Position numbers and translations under genes: made by a program. Of a stretch of DNA of 64,000 bases, positions 9,229 to 18,001 are shown piece after piece. The stretch's first letter is position 1, and every line of letters begins with the position of its first letter. This stretch comes from Clostridium akagii DSM 12554. Its GTDB lineage: Bacteria; Bacillota; Clostridia; Clostridiales; Clostridiaceae. Under the pieces are notes generated by a model. That model was not told the origin of the DNA. It saw nothing but the letters and a program-made list of their open reading frames with translations, and did no database searches. The stretch is from the NCBI RefSeq assembly GCF_000686725.1, contig NZ_KK366007.1, forward strand, positions 1 through 64,000. The letters are read 5' to 3'.

Positions 9229-9434
9229 AAATCTCACCTCTACAAGATGCTTAACATCTGTTATCAAAATAAAAAAACTTCCCAAATTAATTAGGAAGGT
9301 AGTATGTTTATTAGTTACCCTTCCTTTTGCTCAGAATTACTTTGCAATTAGAAAACATGTTAAAATACCAAATTAAAAGAAATACTCTCATAATTCAGAT
9401 GCAACTTGATTTTCTCATAAAAACTTGATTATTT
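9229..9434 (-). ncRNA. Leader RNA of the TM1266-hydG operon with predicted attenuator
   Basis: About 205 bases lie between the predicted transcription start and the first gene. Two mutually exclusive stems can be drawn. One pairs AGGAAGG with CCTTCCT (9293-9325). The other pairs the second of these segments with GGGAAG and is followed by seven Ts (9271-9298), an intrinsic terminator ahead of the start codon. An 8-base sequence, ATCAAGTT, is repeated in the 5' part. I do not recognise a known riboswitch class. The ligand or factor is unknown. Confidence 0.5.
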
Positions 9435-9440
9435 CAAGTG

Positions 9441-9469
9441 AATATATGCATAAATTTTAAAATAATCAA
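9441..9469 (-). promoter_or_regulatory. Predicted promoter of the TM1266-hydG operon
   Basis: On the minus strand TTGATT (9469-9464) and TATATT (9446-9441) are spaced by 17 bases. The start would fall near 9434. Confidence 0.5.
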
Positions 9470-9533
9470 AAAGAGTAATACAAAAAAATGTAATAAGTGA
9501 CAAAAAAACATACTAAAATATATTATAATATTA

Positions 9534-9584
9534 AAGTTATTTTAGTAAAAATAACTTAACTGGGACAATTAAAAATTTATTGTC
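9534..9584. promoter_or_regulatory. Two palindromes upstream of the DUF6514 gene
   Basis: The first palindrome has 10-base arms AAGTTATTTT / AAAATAACTT (9534-9557). The second is GACAAT-N9-ATTGTC (9564-9584). They sit 100-150 bases ahead of the gene at 9685 and could be operators or RNA stems. Neither matches a known operator. Confidence 0.3.
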
Positions 9585-9684
9585 AGTTTAAAAGGATAAT
9601 TAAATTTATCAAAAAACACCAAGTGACATATTTTTTTTTTACTAAGTGGTAATATTATTTCATTAAGTGTGGGGGGGATTTCCA

Positions 9685-10041
9685 ATGTATATAATGGATA
9701 CGCTAAGTAAATCATTAAAAGACGATGATGTAGAGAGAAGATATGAGTACAGGGTAATTAGATCTTCTTTCAAAAGTAATAACTATGGTGAAGAGGGAAT
9801 ACAATCCTATGGCATTGAAGTAGAACGTAAAGATTTACAGGGTGGCAAAGTTTTTAACCTTGAAAGGGATATAATTAAAAACGTAAGCCCACAAATACAT
9901 AAGGTACAATCATTAGCAAAACTTTTGTATGACAATGTAGTATCACCAATTAACTGCGTGGAGGTTTTGGGTGAGTATGTTGATCAGTACATTAGTGACT
10001 TTTCAAGTGACAAGTTACAAGAGGCAAGTTACAAGTTATAA
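9685..10041 (+). CDS. DUF6514-type hypothetical protein
   Basis: A 118-residue soluble protein of clostridial type (motifs YEYRVIRSSF and YGIEVERKDL, then an alpha-helical C-terminal half). It looks like the DUF6514 family, whose role is unknown. The ATG at 9685 is preferred over the upstream GTG because the GGGGGGGA ribosome binding site ends shortly before it. The last dozen residues (SSDKLQEASYKL) are encoded by the 7-bp repeat array at 10005-10046, so the tail is probably not functional protein. Confidence 0.65.
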   Translation: MYIMDTLSKSLKDDDVERRYEYRVIRSSFKSNNYGEEGIQSYGIEVERKDLQGGKVFNLERDIIKNVSPQIHKVQSLAKLLYDNVVSPINCVEVLGEYVDQYISDFSSDKLQEASYKL

Positions 10042-10046
10042 GTTAA
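10005..10046 (+). repeat. AAG-heptamer array, six units
   Basis: The units are AAGTGAC, AAGTTAC, AAGAGGC, AAGTTAC, AAGTTAT and AAGTTAA, in exact register. They encode the C-terminus and stop of the DUF6514-type gene and are followed 28 bases later by a hairpin. Confidence 0.85.
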
Positions 10047-10073
10047 AGGGTTTCATGATTACTTAAAATGTTT

Positions 10074-10117
10074 GGAAATGCAGGTGTATTTGTTAAGACA
10101 AATTAACTTACATTTCC
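10074..10117 (+). terminator. Imperfect hairpin after the DUF6514-type gene
   Basis: The stem is GGAAATG...ATTTGT against ACAAAT...CATTTCC, with 16 of 20 positions paired. It is followed by CTTTTAATTTT. The loop-proximal ATTTGT resembles the hairpins at 7405 and 19617. It could terminate transcription or form part of a compound repeat element. Confidence 0.55.
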
Positions 10118-10312
10118 CTTTTAATTTTATTTCACATGCCTAAAATACTGATTAGGAGAATTGAAAACATTTAGTTAAAAATTTCTCTGTTAACTACATA
10201 TATGACTAAATATATATTATAATATGCTTAGATTAAGTATCTTCAGTGAATGATCATTAATTTCTTATATTGTTTAGTAAACAATGGAATAAAGTTTTAA
10301 TGGAGGTGTGAG

Positions 10313-10687
10313 TTGATAGTAGGAGTAGGAGTAGATATTATAGAAATAAGTAGGATTAAGGATGCTATTGAGAAAAATAATTTGTTCATAGATAAAATAT
10401 ATACTGAAAATGAAATTGAATATTTTAAAAGCAGGAATTTCAGACCAGAGTATTTGGCAGGAAGATTTGCAGCTAAAGAGGCCATTTCCAAGGCTCTTGG
10501 TACAGGAATTTTTCAGTATAGTATGAAAGACATAGAAATTGATAGAAATGCTAACGGAAAACCAGTTGTAATATTAAAGGGCAAAGCTAAGCAGATAGCA
10601 CAAAAATTTGGTGAATATAAAATACATTTAAGTATTTCCCACAGCAGAGAAAATGCAATGGCATATGCTATTTTAGAGATAAAGTAA
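10313..10687 (+). CDS. acpS: Holo-[acyl-carrier-protein] synthase
   Basis: Transfers 4'-phosphopantetheine from CoA to apo-ACP for fatty acid synthesis. At 124 residues it is full length. It carries the two family motifs: GVDIIEISRI near the N-terminus, with the Mg-binding Asp, and FAAKEAISKALG near 48-60. A late HLSISHSRENAMAYAI follows. The start is TTG after GGAGGTG. It heads a cluster (acpS, nnr, YdcC/GerS-like, alr, toxin-antitoxin) arranged much as in Bacillus subtilis. Confidence 0.95.
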   Translation: MIVGVGVDIIEISRIKDAIEKNNLFIDKIYTENEIEYFKSRNFRPEYLAGRFAAKEAISKALGTGIFQYSMKDIEIDRNANGKPVVILKGKAKQIAQKFGEYKIHLSISHSRENAMAYAILEIK

Positions 10688-10698
10688 GGAGGCACAAT

Positions 10699-12222
10699 AT
10701 GAGATTTGCATGCAGTGAGGCTATGAAAAAAATTGATGACTATTGTATTTCAAAAATTGGAATATCTGAACTTGTTTTAATGGAGAATGCAGCTTTGAAG
10801 GTTTTAAACAATTTAAGTTTAAAAAACGACAATTTTTTCGTTTTAGTATGTGGTACAGGAAATAACGGAGGAGATGGCTTTGCGATTGCACGCCATCTTT
10901 TTATATTGAATAAAAGTGTAAGGGTATTTTTTATTGGCAGCTTAGAAAAAATCAGTGAAAGCTGTAGGATAAATTATGAAATTTTAAAAAACATGGGTGT
11001 TAGCATTCACAGTATAATTTCTTCAGAGGATATAGAAACTTTGAAATTTGAAGTTATGATGGCTGATGTAGTAATTGATGGGATTTTAGGTACAGGAATA
11101 AAAAGAAACGTAACTGGTATTTATGAAATGGTGATATCTGTTATAAACGAAAACTCAAAGTACATTTTATCTATAGATGTTCCATCAGGACTTGATAGTA
11201 ATACTGGGAAAAAACTTGGTAGCTGTATTGTAAGTAATAAAACAGTTACCTTTCAGCTTTATAAAAAAGGTTTTCTTACCTATGGTGCTAGCGATTATCT
11301 TGGGGATGTTATTGTAGAAAATATAGGTATACCAGAAGAAGCAGCTGAGAGATTTTGCGAAAGTGAATTCATAATTGATAGAAATTTTGTACAGGATAAT
11401 ATAGCTACTAGAGATAAATATTCTCACAAGGGTGATTATGGATCGGTTTTGGTTTTTGCAGGTTCCAATGAATATGTGGGTGCAGCATATATTTGTTCCA
11501 TGGGTGCCGCAAGATCTGGAGCCGGACTTGTAACTTTGTGTTCATCAAAAGATATACTGAACATTTTGAGGGAGAAACTTACAGAAGTTATGACGGTTTC
11601 ATTTGAGGATAGTGACAGAATTCAAAAACTTATGGAAAAGTCTAAGGCTATTGCCCTAGGACCAGGCATGGGCAATACTGAAAATACATTTAATACTGTT
11701 ATTTATGTTTTAAAAAATGCTAAGTGTCCAATTGTTTTGGATGCAGATGGCTTAAATGTTTTCAGTGGCAAACTTAATATGTTTAATTGTGAAAATAGAG
11801 GGATAGTTATAACACCACACCTTGGTGAAATGTCTAGACTTACAGGTCTCACCATAGATTTTATTAAGGAGAACAGAATAAGTACTGCGCAAAATTTTGC
11901 AAAAGAACATGAGATAATAGTACTTCTCAAAGGTTATAATACAGTAATAACTGATGGAATAACAACCTATATAAACCCAACTGGTAACAGTGCTATGGCA
12001 TCAGGGGGAATGGGAGATTGTCTTACTGGAATCATAGCTGGATTTATTGCACAGGGATTATCCCCTCTTGTAGCAGCTGCAGCTGGGGCTTATATTCATG
12101 GACTTTCAGGGGAGACACTTTCAAAAAATATGTTTAGTGTTAGTGCTACAGAACTTTTGAGGGAAATACCATATACTATTCATGAAGTGACAAGTGACAA
12201 AAAACTGGAACCACACCATTAA
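10699..12222 (+). CDS. nnr: Bifunctional NAD(P)H-hydrate epimerase / ADP-dependent dehydratase
   Basis: Repairs hydrated NAD(P)H. The N-terminal YjeF/NnrE epimerase domain (about 1-215) has GTGNNGGDGFAIARHL and VPSGLDSNTG. The C-terminal NnrD dehydratase (about 230-495) has a SMGAARSGAGLVTL stretch, GPGMG, DADGLN and the nucleotide site NSAMASGGMGDCLTG. The fusion is normal length at 507 residues. The start ATG follows AAGGAGG, 11 bases after acpS. The C-terminal tail after EIPYTIHE is encoded by 7-bp repeats and by half of a hairpin that contains the stop codon, so it looks like a late addition. Confidence 0.95.
   Translation: MRFACSEAMKKIDDYCISKIGISELVLMENAALKVLNNLSLKNDNFFVLVCGTGNNGGDGFAIARHLFILNKSVRVFFIGSLEKISESCRINYEILKNMGVSIHSIISSEDIETLKFEVMMADVVIDGILGTGIKRNVTGIYEMVISVINENSKYILSIDVPSGLDSNTGKKLGSCIVSNKTVTFQLYKKGFLTYGASDYLGDVIVENIGIPEEAAERFCESEFIIDRNFVQDNIATRDKYSHKGDYGSVLVFAGSNEYVGAAYICSMGAARSGAGLVTLCSSKDILNILREKLTEVMTVSFEDSDRIQKLMEKSKAIALGPGMGNTENTFNTVIYVLKNAKCPIVLDADGLNVFSGKLNMFNCENRGIVITPHLGEMSRLTGLTIDFIKENRISTAQNFAKEHEIIVLLKGYNTVITDGITTYINPTGNSAMASGGMGDCLTGIIAGFIAQGLSPLVAAAAGAYIHGLSGETLSKNMFSVSATELLREIPYTIHEVTSDKKLEPHH
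12185..12205 (+). repeat. AAG-heptamers inside the 3' end of nnr
   Basis: Two AAGTGAC units and a degenerate AAAAAAC encode the residues VTSDKK or so just before the stop codon. The orientation is that of the gene. Confidence 0.7.
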
Positions 12223-12241
12223 AATATTTTTAATAGTGTGG
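12211..12241 (+). terminator. Hairpin overlapping the nnr stop codon
   Basis: CCACACCATTAAAA pairs with TTTTAATAGTGTGG with one mismatch. The nnr stop TAA lies in the left arm. No T-run follows, so it may be a weak terminator or an RNA 3'-end stabiliser. Confidence 0.5.
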
Positions 12242-12306
12242 TACTACTCATAAATTGCTAAATTATATAGTATTAATAATGGAAACAATCTTTTCATGGA
12301 GGAATT

Positions 12307-12906
12307 TTGAAAAAATTTTTTCTTGTTTTAATAACATCTGTTTTATTGGTCTTTATTTCTGGATGCACCTATCAGAAGGAGACCGATAAGGATTTAACTC
12401 CTTATTTAAAAAATATAAAAAGCTATAGCACTGATATGGATATGACCATTCAAAATGACAAACAAAAACTGAATTATGCTGGAAAACAATTTTATGTACA
12501 AGATTTAGGATCGAGGCTTGAGCTAAATAAGGAAAGAGTTTTCATATATACTGATGATAAAATTTATGTTTCAGATTTAATAGGTGGACAAAAGTATACA
12601 ACAGTAAAGAGTTCAGGCGATGTTTATAAGATTAGCTTTTTCAATGAGTTCATAAAATTATTAAATACAAATGGCAAGACAAATTATGAATTTAAAGAAA
12701 TAGATGGGGATAAATATGAACTTATAACCACATCAATGGCTGAAAATAACAGGAATATAAATCGTCTAGTATTATATGTTAACCAAAAAGAAAAATTGCC
12801 AAGAGCATTGGTAATATATGATGCTAAGGGAAATGAAAAGATAATAATAAAATACAAAAATTTCAAGAATGAGACTATTGATAAGAATCTTTTCAATATA
12901 AACTAA
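12307..12906 (+). CDS. GerS/YdcC-like lipoprotein (LolA-fold family)
   Basis: A 199-residue secreted lipoprotein. The signal peptide ends in the lipobox VFISGC with Cys20 as the lipidation site. The rest resembles outer-membrane-lipoprotein-sorting (LolA-like) proteins, with paired beta strands such as [24 protein letters not shown] and a DGDKYELI region. In Bacillus the same place beside alr holds ydcC, and in Clostridioides difficile the germination lipoprotein gene gerS lies next to an alanine racemase gene. A role in spore germination is inferred from that context, not shown here. The start is TTG after GGAGG. Confidence 0.65.
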   Translation: MKKFFLVLITSVLLVFISGCTYQKETDKDLTPYLKNIKSYSTDMDMTIQNDKQKLNYAGKQFYVQDLGSRLELNKERVFIYTDDKIYVSDLIGGQKYTTVKSSGDVYKISFFNEFIKLLNTNGKTNYEFKEIDGDKYELITTSMAENNRNINRLVLYVNQKEKLPRALVIYDAKGNEKIIIKYKNFKNETIDKNLFNIN

Positions 12907-12932
12907 AGAGTGAAGTTAGGAGTGTGGTAGAT

Positions 12933-14093
12933 TTGTTTAAACATGTTAGGCCTGTTTTTGCAGAAGTTGATCTTGATAATTTGTCATTTAATTTAATGGG
13001 AATAAAAAAGTGTACTAAAGACGCCGAGATGATTGGGGTTGTAAAAGCTGACGCATATGGGCACGGAGCTGTAGATATAGTTCCTACGCTACTTGAAAAT
13101 GGAGTTACTAGACTAGCAGTGGCTGTAATAAGTGAGGCAGTTGAACTAAGAAGTGCTGGTATTTCTGTACCCATTATGATTTTAGGTTATACGCCAATGA
13201 TTTTGACTGAAGATATTTTTAAATATGGTATAGAACCAACGGTTTTTTCTTATGAATATGTTAAGGAACTTTCCAAACTGGCAGAAAAAGATCATATAGA
13301 TGTAAAGGTACATATTGCAGTTGATACTGGTATGGGCAGAATCGGGTTTTTACCTAATGAAGAAAGTGTAGAAGATGTATATAAAATAAGCAAATTACCC
13401 AATATAGTAATAGAAGGATTGTTTTCACATTTTGCTACTTCTGACGAGAGGGATAAAGAGTATTCCAATATACAGTTGGAAAAGTATAAGTGGTTTTTAC
13501 AAAGGCTAGAGGATAAAGGTATTTCAATAAGAGTAAAACATATAGCTAATAGTGCAGCAATTATGGATTTACCAAACACAAATTTTCAAGCAGTACGACC
13601 AGGGATAATACTTTATGGATATTATCCCTCTGAAGAAGTTAAAAAGGATAACTTGAAGCTTAAACCTGTAATGACACTTAAAACTAATGTTATACACGTA
13701 AAAAAACTTAAAAAAGGTAATTATATAAGTTACGGAAGGACATTTCAATGCCAAAGAGATAGTGTTATAGCAACTATACCTGTTGGTTACGCTGATGGCT
13801 ACTCTAGGCTATTGAATTCAAAAGCAAAAGTAATTATAAAAGATAAATTTGCTCCTGTGGTAGGACGGATATGTATGGACCAATGTATGATAGATATAAC
13901 TGATATTAAGGATGTTAAGGTTGGAGACGAGGTTATACTAATGGGGCAATCAGAAAACTGCAAGTTTAATGCAGATGATATGGCAGAAATATTAGGCACT
14001 ATTAATTATGAAATAATATGTATGATAAGTAAAAGAGTTCCAAGAGTGTATATAAAAAATAACAAGGTTATAAAAATAAGGAATTACATATAA
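12933..14093 (+). CDS. alr: Alanine racemase
   Basis: A PLP enzyme that interconverts L- and D-alanine for peptidoglycan. The PLP lysine lies in [11 protein letters not shown] (Lys38 with this start), and the catalytic tyrosine motif VGYADGYSR and the CMDQCMID stretch are intact. The TTG at 12933 is preferred over an in-frame GTG at 12924 because the TTAGGAG site ends at 12922, too close to the GTG. Length is 386 residues. It follows the GerS-like lipoprotein gene by 26 bases and precedes a toxin-antitoxin pair, as in Bacillus. Confidence 0.95.
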   Translation: MFKHVRPVFAEVDLDNLSFNLMGIKKCTKDAEMIGVVKADAYGHGAVDIVPTLLENGVTRLAVAVISEAVELRSAGISVPIMILGYTPMILTEDIFKYGIEPTVFSYEYVKELSKLAEKDHIDVKVHIAVDTGMGRIGFLPNEESVEDVYKISKLPNIVIEGLFSHFATSDERDKEYSNIQLEKYKWFLQRLEDKGISIRVKHIANSAAIMDLPNTNFQAVRPGIILYGYYPSEEVKKDNLKLKPVMTLKTNVIHVKKLKKGNYISYGRTFQCQRDSVIATIPVGYADGYSRLLNSKAKVIIKDKFAPVVGRICMDQCMIDITDIKDVKVGDEVILMGQSENCKFNADDMAEILGTINYEIICMISKRVPRVYIKNNKVIKIRNYI

Positions 14094-14134
14094 TAGATAC
14101 CATGATAAAACCTATGAAAAAAAAGGCAAATCCT

Positions 14135-14164
14135 TTGACATATTGACAATTTTTGAATTATAAT
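14135..14164 (+). promoter_or_regulatory. Promoter of the EndoAI/EndoA toxin-antitoxin operon
   Basis: TTGACA (14135-14140), an 18-base spacer and TATAAT (14159-14164) form a strong promoter ahead of the antitoxin gene. A second TTGACA at 14143-14148 is too close to the -10 to serve with it. Confidence 0.75.
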
Positions 14165-14214
14165 CATAGTATACATATTTTCGTTTTTTTTTAATAGGAG
14201 GTATTGATCGTTCT

Positions 14215-14535
14215 ATGTCAGAATCAAAGAAATTAGTTGTAAGCCTTTCAGATACACTATGTTCTGAATTTGATGAAGCACTAAAACAAGATTGTAAAAA
14301 AAGAAGTGAATTTATTCGTGAAGCTATAATATTATATATAGAAGAACAGAAAAAACTTCATTTAGTGGAGAAGATGAAAAACGGTTATATGGAAATGGCG
14401 GACTTGAACCTTGAGTTGTGTGAAATGGGATTATGTACTGATATATGTGAATTGAAAGAATATGAAGTTAAGCTTTCGGAGAGTGATTTGCCTGATGACC
14501 ATGGTAGTGAAACGAGGAGATATATTCTATGCTGA
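14215..14535 (+). CDS. EndoAI-type antitoxin (ribbon-helix-helix)
   Basis: A 106-residue protein with an N-terminal ribbon-helix-helix ([19 protein letters not shown], then [20 protein letters not shown]), which binds DNA as a dimer. The C-terminal region should wrap the toxin. It matches the EndoAI/MazE-like antitoxins of Firmicutes by form and by its neighbour. The C-terminus is longer than the roughly 93 residues of the Bacillus protein, with the extra residues overlapping the toxin gene. Autoregulation of its own promoter is expected for the family. Confidence 0.85.
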   Translation: MSESKKLVVSLSDTLCSEFDEALKQDCKKRSEFIREAIILYIEEQKKLHLVEKMKNGYMEMADLNLELCEMGLCTDICELKEYEVKLSESDLPDDHGSETRRYILC

Positions 14536-14851
14536 TTTGAGTCCCGTTGTTGGATCAGAACAGGGAGGAATAAGACCTGTTATTATAATTCAAAATGATA
14601 TAGGGAACAAATATAGCCCAACAGTAATTGTGGCTGCAATTACCTCGCAGATAAATAAGGCAAAACTACCAACTCATGTTGAAATTTCTTCAGAAGAATA
14701 TGGTTTAAACAAGGATTCGGTGGTTTTACTAGAACAGATAAGAACTCTTGATAAAAAACGGCTTAAAGAAAAAATAGGCCACATGACTGATAATGATATG
14801 GATAAAGTCCAAACATCTTTGCTTGTGAGTATGGCATTAAAAAATAGCTAA
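14495..14851 (+). CDS. ndoA: EndoA/MazF-type endoribonuclease toxin
   Basis: Sequence-specific mRNA interferase of the MazF/PemK family, close to Bacillus EndoA. The core [20 protein letters not shown] and the later [19 protein letters not shown] are near-canonical, as are the catalytic-region residues in [11 protein letters not shown]. The ATG at 14495 is chosen because GGAGAG lies 11 bases upstream; an ATG at 14501 is also possible. It overlaps the antitoxin gene by 41 bases, which couples their translation. A clear terminator follows. Confidence 0.93.
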   Translation: MTMVVKRGDIFYADLSPVVGSEQGGIRPVIIIQNDIGNKYSPTVIVAAITSQINKAKLPTHVEISSEEYGLNKDSVVLLEQIRTLDKKRLKEKIGHMTDNDMDKVQTSLLVSMALKNS

Positions 14852-14861
14852 AATAACCAAT

Positions 14862-14893
14862 AGCATTCTAGGATATAACTAGGATGCTTTTTT
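14862..14893 (+). terminator. Terminator of the toxin-antitoxin operon
   Basis: AGCATTCTAG pairs with CTAGGATGCT (one wobble) and is followed by six Ts. Confidence 0.85.
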
Positions 14894-15035
14894 GAATAAG
14901 GTATTTGAAATAAACTATGCAGCATAAAGGTGAGGGCAGTTTATTCTAGCACTTAAATATGTAGCAATATTGAGCTAATGTGATATACTATATAAAGAAT
15001 TAACTGTATATAATGTAAAACAGGAGGTAAATAAC

Positions 15036-15863
15036 ATGCAAAATGATTTTACAAAACTAGAAGAAATCGCTAAAAATGTTAGAAAACATATTGTAACAAT
15101 GCTTACAGAATCAGCTTCAGGTCATCCAGGAGGTTCATTATCTATAGTTGAGCTACTAACTACACTATATTTTAAAGAAATGAACATAAACCCAGAGAAT
15201 CCTCATGACGATAATAGAGATAGATTTGTACTTTCAAAAGGTCACGCCGCGCCTGCATTATATAGTGTACTGGCTGAAAGAGGGTATTTTTCTACAGCAG
15301 AATTAATTAGCCTAAGAAAATTTGGGTCAATACTTCAAGGACATCCAAATATGAATACTGTTCCTGGCGTTGATATGTCCACAGGTTCATTAGGCCAGGG
15401 AATATCGGCATCCGTTGGTATGGCACTTGCTAGTAAAATTGACAGTAAGGACTATAGGGTATATTCAATACTAGGTGATGGGGAACTTGAAGAGGGCGAA
15501 GTTTGGGAAGCATCCATGGCAGCAGCTCAATATAACCTGGATAATTTAACAGCTTTTGTTGATAATAATGGTTTACAAATAGATGGTAAATGCTCAGATG
15601 TAATGTCACCTGAACCAATTAGTAATAAATTCAGAGCTTTTAATTGGCATGTAATTGACATTGATGGACATGATTATAGTCAAATAATAGCAGCTATAGA
15701 AGAAGCAAAAAACACTAAAGGAAAGCCTACTATGATAGTTTGTAAAACTACTAAAGGAAAAGGTGTTAGTTTTATGGAAAATGTAGCTAGTTGGCATGGA
15801 ACTGCCCCAAGTAAACAGCAGCGTGATGTGGCATTGAAGGAAATTATTGGGGGCGAAAAATAA
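15036..15863 (+). CDS. Transketolase, N-terminal (TPP-binding) subunit
   Basis: The first half of a split transketolase, acting in the non-oxidative pentose phosphate pathway with the next gene. At 275 residues it carries the TPP-binding region: the SASGHPGGSLS start, LSKGHAAPALY, GSLGQGISASVGMA, and the GDGELEEGEVWEA Mg/TPP motif with the downstream DNN. The start ATG follows CAGGAGG. Its stop overlaps the start of the partner by one base (TAATG). Split transketolases are common in clostridia. Transketolase-like synthases of other substrates are possible but less likely. Confidence 0.9.
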   Translation: MQNDFTKLEEIAKNVRKHIVTMLTESASGHPGGSLSIVELLTTLYFKEMNINPENPHDDNRDRFVLSKGHAAPALYSVLAERGYFSTAELISLRKFGSILQGHPNMNTVPGVDMSTGSLGQGISASVGMALASKIDSKDYRVYSILGDGELEEGEVWEASMAAAQYNLDNLTAFVDNNGLQIDGKCSDVMSPEPISNKFRAFNWHVIDIDGHDYSQIIAAIEEAKNTKGKPTMIVCKTTKGKGVSFMENVASWHGTAPSKQQRDVALKEIIGGEK

Positions 15864-16819
15864 TGGAAAAAAAAGTTGCAACTAGAGAAGCTTATGGTAA
15901 GGCATTAGCTGAAATAGGACTCAAAAACAAAGATATAGTTGTTTTGGATGCAGATCTTTCAAAGTCTACAAAAACTGCAGATTTTAGAAGTGTGTGCCCA
16001 GAAAGATTTATAAATATGGGAATAGCTGAAGGTAATATGATGGCAGTGGCTGCAGGTATGGCTAGTTGTGGGAAAATTCCCTTTGCAAGTACCTTTGCGA
16101 TTTTTGCAGCAGGAAGAGCTTATGAGCAGATTAGAAATTCAATTTGTTACCCAAGACTTAATGTAAAAATATGTGCCACTCATGCTGGGCTTACAGTTGG
16201 CGAGGATGGAGCTTCACATCAATCAATAGCTGATATATCCCTTATGAGGAGTATACCTAATATGACAGTAATATGCCCTAGTGATGCTATTGAGACAGAG
16301 GCAACAATTATGGCAATAGCTGAATATAATGGACCATGTTATGTAAGACTAGGAAGAGCAGGAGTTAATATAATAAATGATAATCCTGAATATAAATTTC
16401 AAATTGGTAAGGGCGTTGAGCTTAAATCTGGAATTGATGCAACAATTATTGCCACGGGAATTATGGTGGATGCAGCAATAGAAGCATATGAAATACTTAA
16501 AAGTGAAGGCATAAATGTTAGAGTGGTTAATATCCATACTATAAAGCCAATTGATAGTGAAATAATTATTAAAGCTGCAAAGGAAACAGGAATTATTGTA
16601 ACAGCAGAAGAACACAGCATAATTGGTGGGCTTGGCTCCGCGACTTGTGAGGTTACAAGTGAAAATTATCCTGTACCAGTAATTAGAGTTGGAATAAAAG
16701 ATTTATTTGGCCAAAGTGGCAAAGCAGATGAATTACTTAAAGCCTATGGACTTACAGCGGATGACATAGTTAGCGCAGTTAGAAAAGGAATTAAGTTGAA
16801 AGTGAACAAACTGAAGTAA
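15863..16819 (+). CDS. Transketolase, C-terminal subunit
   Basis: The second half of the split transketolase, 318 residues, with the pyrimidine-binding domain (LDADLSKSTKTADF, FINMGIAEGNMMAVAAGMA) and the C-terminal transketolase domain (TAEEHSIIGGLGSA). It pairs with the preceding subunit to form the active tetramer, and translational coupling through TAATG supports a fixed ratio. The last residues (KVNKLK) and the sequence just after the stop resemble the 7-bp repeat family. Confidence 0.92.
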   Translation: MEKKVATREAYGKALAEIGLKNKDIVVLDADLSKSTKTADFRSVCPERFINMGIAEGNMMAVAAGMASCGKIPFASTFAIFAAGRAYEQIRNSICYPRLNVKICATHAGLTVGEDGASHQSIADISLMRSIPNMTVICPSDAIETEATIMAIAEYNGPCYVRLGRAGVNIINDNPEYKFQIGKGVELKSGIDATIIATGIMVDAAIEAYEILKSEGINVRVVNIHTIKPIDSEIIIKAAKETGIIVTAEEHSIIGGLGSATCEVTSENYPVPVIRVGIKDLFGQSGKADELLKAYGLTADDIVSAVRKGIKLKVNKLK

Positions 16820-16822
16820 TAC

Positions 16823-16886
16823 AAGTGACAAGTGACAAGTTATGAGCATTCTCAGTCTGTAGATTGAAACTTGTAACTTGCCACTT
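16823..16886 (+). repeat. AAG-heptamers in an inverted arrangement
   Basis: Three forward units (AAGTGAC, AAGTGAC, AAGTTAT) at 16823-16843 are answered by inverted units (AACTT, GTAACTT, GCCACTT) at 16868-16886. The two halves can pair across a loop of about 24 bases. This follows the transketolase stop directly and precedes the YitT gene. Confidence 0.75.
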
Positions 16887-16902
16887 AATTTAAAGGGGGG
16901 GT

Positions 16903-17757
16903 ATGATGAAAAAGTTTAAAGAGTATTTATTGATTACCATAGGTTTTTTGATTGTGGCTATAAGTGTGAAGTTCTTTTTGGAAGCTGATAAAATAGCAGC
17001 TGGCGGAGTTATGGGAATAGCCATAATAATAAATGATATTTCACCAAATCTATCCGTTGGTATGATTATGTTCGTATTAAATTGTGCACTTTTTATTGTG
17101 GCATTTTCATCTATAGGTGGGAGGTTTGGAGTAAAAACTATATATTCGGGACTAGGGCTTTCAGGAGCAGTTTGGATTCTTGATAAATTTATTCCAAATG
17201 GTATGGTAACCAATAATCTATTTTTAGCTACCGTATTTGGGACTTTAATCGGTGGAATTGGCATGGGAATTGTATTTAATCAAAATGCATCTACTGGCGG
17301 TACGGATATTCTTGCAAAATTACTTAATAAGTTTTTCCACATAGATATTGGAAAATCGCTTCTTATTGTAGATTTTATTATAACTTTGTTTGCAGTGGCA
17401 ACAATGGGAATTGAACTTGGAATGTACTCTCTTTTATCTGTTATACTTCATGGGTTTATAATAGATTCAGTTATAGAAGGTTTTAATGTTTGTAAGCAAG
17501 TTATGGTTATAAGCAAAAAAAATCAGGAATTTAGTAAATATATTATAGAAAAACTAGAGAGAGGATGTACAATCTTTAATGGTAAAGGTGGTTATACCTG
17601 GGAAGATACTTACATATTGTATACTGTGCTAAGCACAAATGAGTTTATTAAGTTAAAAAAGCACATAAAGGAAGTTGATCCCAAAGCTTTTATTACCGTA
17701 TGTGATGCTCGTGAAGTATTGGGTGAAGGATTTAATAATATAGTTGGTGAAGAATAA
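16903..17757 (+). CDS. YitT-family membrane protein (DUF161/DUF2179)
   Basis: A 284-residue protein with five or so membrane segments in the first 165 residues, including the glycine-rich KIAAGGVMGIAIIIND and NQNASTGGTDILAKLL motifs, and a cytoplasmic DUF2179 domain (about 195-280) with ERGCTIFNGKGGYT. The YitT family is widespread in Firmicutes and its transported substrate, if any, is unknown. The ATG at 16903 and the next codon ATG at 16906 are both possible; the G-rich binding site fits 16906 slightly better. A strong hairpin follows. Confidence 0.88.
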   Translation: MMKKFKEYLLITIGFLIVAISVKFFLEADKIAAGGVMGIAIIINDISPNLSVGMIMFVLNCALFIVAFSSIGGRFGVKTIYSGLGLSGAVWILDKFIPNGMVTNNLFLATVFGTLIGGIGMGIVFNQNASTGGTDILAKLLNKFFHIDIGKSLLIVDFIITLFAVATMGIELGMYSLLSVILHGFIIDSVIEGFNVCKQVMVISKKNQEFSKYIIEKLERGCTIFNGKGGYTWEDTYILYTVLSTNEFIKLKKHIKEVDPKAFITVCDAREVLGEGFNNIVGEE

Positions 17758-17762
17758 GTATT

Positions 17763-17801
17763 AGATATCTGAAAGAACTAGTTTGTTTTTTTCAGATATC
17801 T
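17763..17801 (+). terminator. Hairpin after the YitT gene
   Basis: The arms AGATATCTGAAA and TTTCAGATATCT pair perfectly over 12 bases. No T-run follows on the plus strand, but the position just after the stop fits a terminator. Confidence 0.65.
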
Positions 17802-18001
17802 TATGAAAAATTTAGCTTAATATGAAACAATATGTTGTAGAAAAAACCAAGATTATAGAGTAATATCATGTATATGTGGATTAAGCTAGTTACATAAAGT
17901 CTTATAAAACAAAAAAAATTTTGTTTGACAATAAAATATGTTATAATCGTTTCGTATAGCATAGAAAATTTGAAAGACAAATTATTAAGGGGAAAAAAGC
18001 G

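Noticed and set aside
17925-17947. TTGACA and TATAAT as the ftsE promoter
   Set aside because: The two hexamers are only 11 bases apart, too close to work together; the -10 may be real with another -35 but I cannot fix it.
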